Positions 7,147 through 7,713 of a stretch of 7,713 nt of DNA are shown here, one piece after another (position 1 is the stretch's first letter; the number at the start of each line of letters is the position of its first letter). This DNA comes from an uncultured Alistipes sp. Lineage in GTDB: Bacteria; Bacteroidota; Bacteroidia; Bacteroidales; Rikenellaceae. The notes below the pieces were generated by a model that had not been told where the DNA came from, did not search any database, and saw nothing but the letters and a program-made list of their open reading frames with translations. Where the stretch lies: NCBI GenBank assembly GCA_900549685.1, contig UROX01000122.1, positions 1-7,713 of the forward strand, in the 5' to 3' direction. The translations under genes were made by a program, and so were the position numbers.

Positions 7147-7713
7147 ACGACATAGTCATATCGGTACGCGACCTGACCAAGCGATTCGGCGATTTCACGG
7201 CCGTAGATCGTATCTCGTTCGACGTCGGGCGGGGCGAAATTTTCGGATTCCTCGGTGCGAACGGCGCAGGCAAAACAACGGCCATGCGGATGCTGTGCGG
7301 GCTGAGTTACCCCACCTCGGGAAGCGGCACGGTCGCAGGCTACGATGTACGGCGCGAAGGTGAGCAGATCAAGCGGCACATCGGCTACATGAGCCAACGC
7401 TTTTCGCTCTACAACGATTTGACCGTCTGGGAAAATATGAATCTCTTCGCCGGAATCTACGGACTTGCGAAAAAGGAGACGAAAGAGCGCGCCGCAGAGT
7501 TGCTCGCAAGGCTCGATTTCGCATCGGAACGCAACACGCTCGTCGGGGAGCTGCCGCTGGGCTGGAAACAGAAACTTTCGTTCGTCATCGCCACCATTCA
7601 CCGTCCCGAGGTGGTTTTTCTGGACGAACCGACGGTAGCATCACGCCGGGATAACGTTCCAGAATCGCGGCGATCTGCTGCAACTTCGGATTCTGCGCAT
7701 ACTGCTGCGACGA
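7143..7713 (+). CDS. ABC transporter ATPase, second of the pair; 3' end broken by a sequence junction
   Basis: It starts in an ATGA overlap with the previous ATPase gene. It has Walker A GANGAGKTT (residues 38-46), a normal Q-loop YMSQRFSLY with Gln85, a non-canonical signature ELPLGWKQK (136-144) in place of LSGG, and Walker B VVFLDEPT (157-164). The first beta-strands and LPLGW match the C-terminal half of YbhF-type tandem ATPases, so the two genes together equal one YbhF. After Thr164 (codon 7632-7634) the family continues with a short Gly-rich turn and the D-loop Val-Asp; here the frame reads VASRRDNVPE and onward with no ABC similarity, although no stop appears before the window ends. 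Genuine ABC sequence therefore stops near 7634. The D-loop, H-loop and C-terminal part are missing. The permease genes expected next are not seen. Confidence 0.9.
   Translation, partial: MNDIVISVRDLTKRFGDFTAVDRISFDVGRGEIFGFLGANGAGKTTAMRMLCGLSYPTSGSGTVAGYDVRREGEQIKRHIGYMSQRFSLYNDLTVWENMNLFAGIYGLAKKETKERAAELLARLDFASERNTLVGELPLGWKQKLSFVIATIHRPEVVFLDEPTVASRRDNVPESRRSAATSDSAHTAAT
7635..7713 (-). other. Unrelated terminal segment, probable fragment of a minus-strand gene
   Basis: From about 7635 to the window end the + strand no longer encodes the ATPase. Read on the minus strand from 7713, the segment gives a natural-looking peptide (SSQQYAQNPKLQQIAA, then ILERYPGVML) that stops making sense at the same junction and reaches a stop codon within the ABC gene. 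I cannot assign a family from ~26 residues. An assembly chimera at a contig end is the simplest explanation; a real inversion or insertion is possible. Confidence 0.55.

Noticed and set aside
1..7713. CRISPR arrays, tRNA/rRNA genes, riboswitches, complete insertion sequences
   Set aside because: I saw no regularly spaced repeats, tRNA or rRNA sequence, recognisable riboswitch core or transposase motifs on either strand.

Overview
The window looks like chromosomal DNA from a Bacteroidales bacterium. GC-rich coding sequence (one 60-base sample inside nagB has 37 G/C), A-rich leaders in place of Shine-Dalgarno sites, a Bacteroidetes-type promoter (TTTG, 19 bases, TAnnTTTG) and a NagB-like/PIG-L fusion protein next to nagB all fit. 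A GC-rich gut genus such as Alistipes is plausible, but no marker gene here fixes the genus. All supported genes are on the + strand.

Left part (1-2894), amino-sugar metabolism. It opens inside a gene for a two-domain protein: a glucosamine-6-phosphate-deaminase-like domain joined to a PIG-L/LmbE-type de-N-acetylase domain. The deaminase-like half has lost two key catalytic residues, while the deacetylase half keeps its metal-binding motifs. A 321-base spacer with a strong hairpin follows, then a complete and catalytically intact nagB (269 aa) that ends at a good intrinsic terminator.

Middle (2895-3439). This is a very AT-rich spacer (45 G/C in the 180 bases 2941-3120) with no recognisable gene. 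It ends in a well-formed promoter whose probable start site is covered by an 18-base near-palindrome, a likely operator for the regulator encoded just downstream.

Right part (3440-7713), an efflux operon. The order is a TetR/AcrR regulator, a TolC-family outer-membrane factor, an HlyD/YbhG-type lipoprotein adaptor and two separate ABC ATPases. Genes are 4-5 bases apart or overlap by ATGA. The set resembles the enterobacterial CecR-YbhGFSR system, with the tandem ATPase YbhF split into two genes. The membrane permeases expected next are not in the window. The two ATPases carry complementary lesions that would leave one degenerate and one canonical ATP site in a heterodimer. The regulator would repress the whole unit until a ligand, probably a toxic small molecule, releases it.

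Right edge. The second ATPase reads normally through Walker B and then turns at about base 7635 into unrelated sequence that reads as protein on the opposite strand. This is either an assembly chimera or a real rearrangement breakpoint, so the last ~80 bases should not be trusted as part of the ABC gene.

No complete new system is evident. The points most worth checking are the fusion enzyme, the ATPase pair and the end junction.
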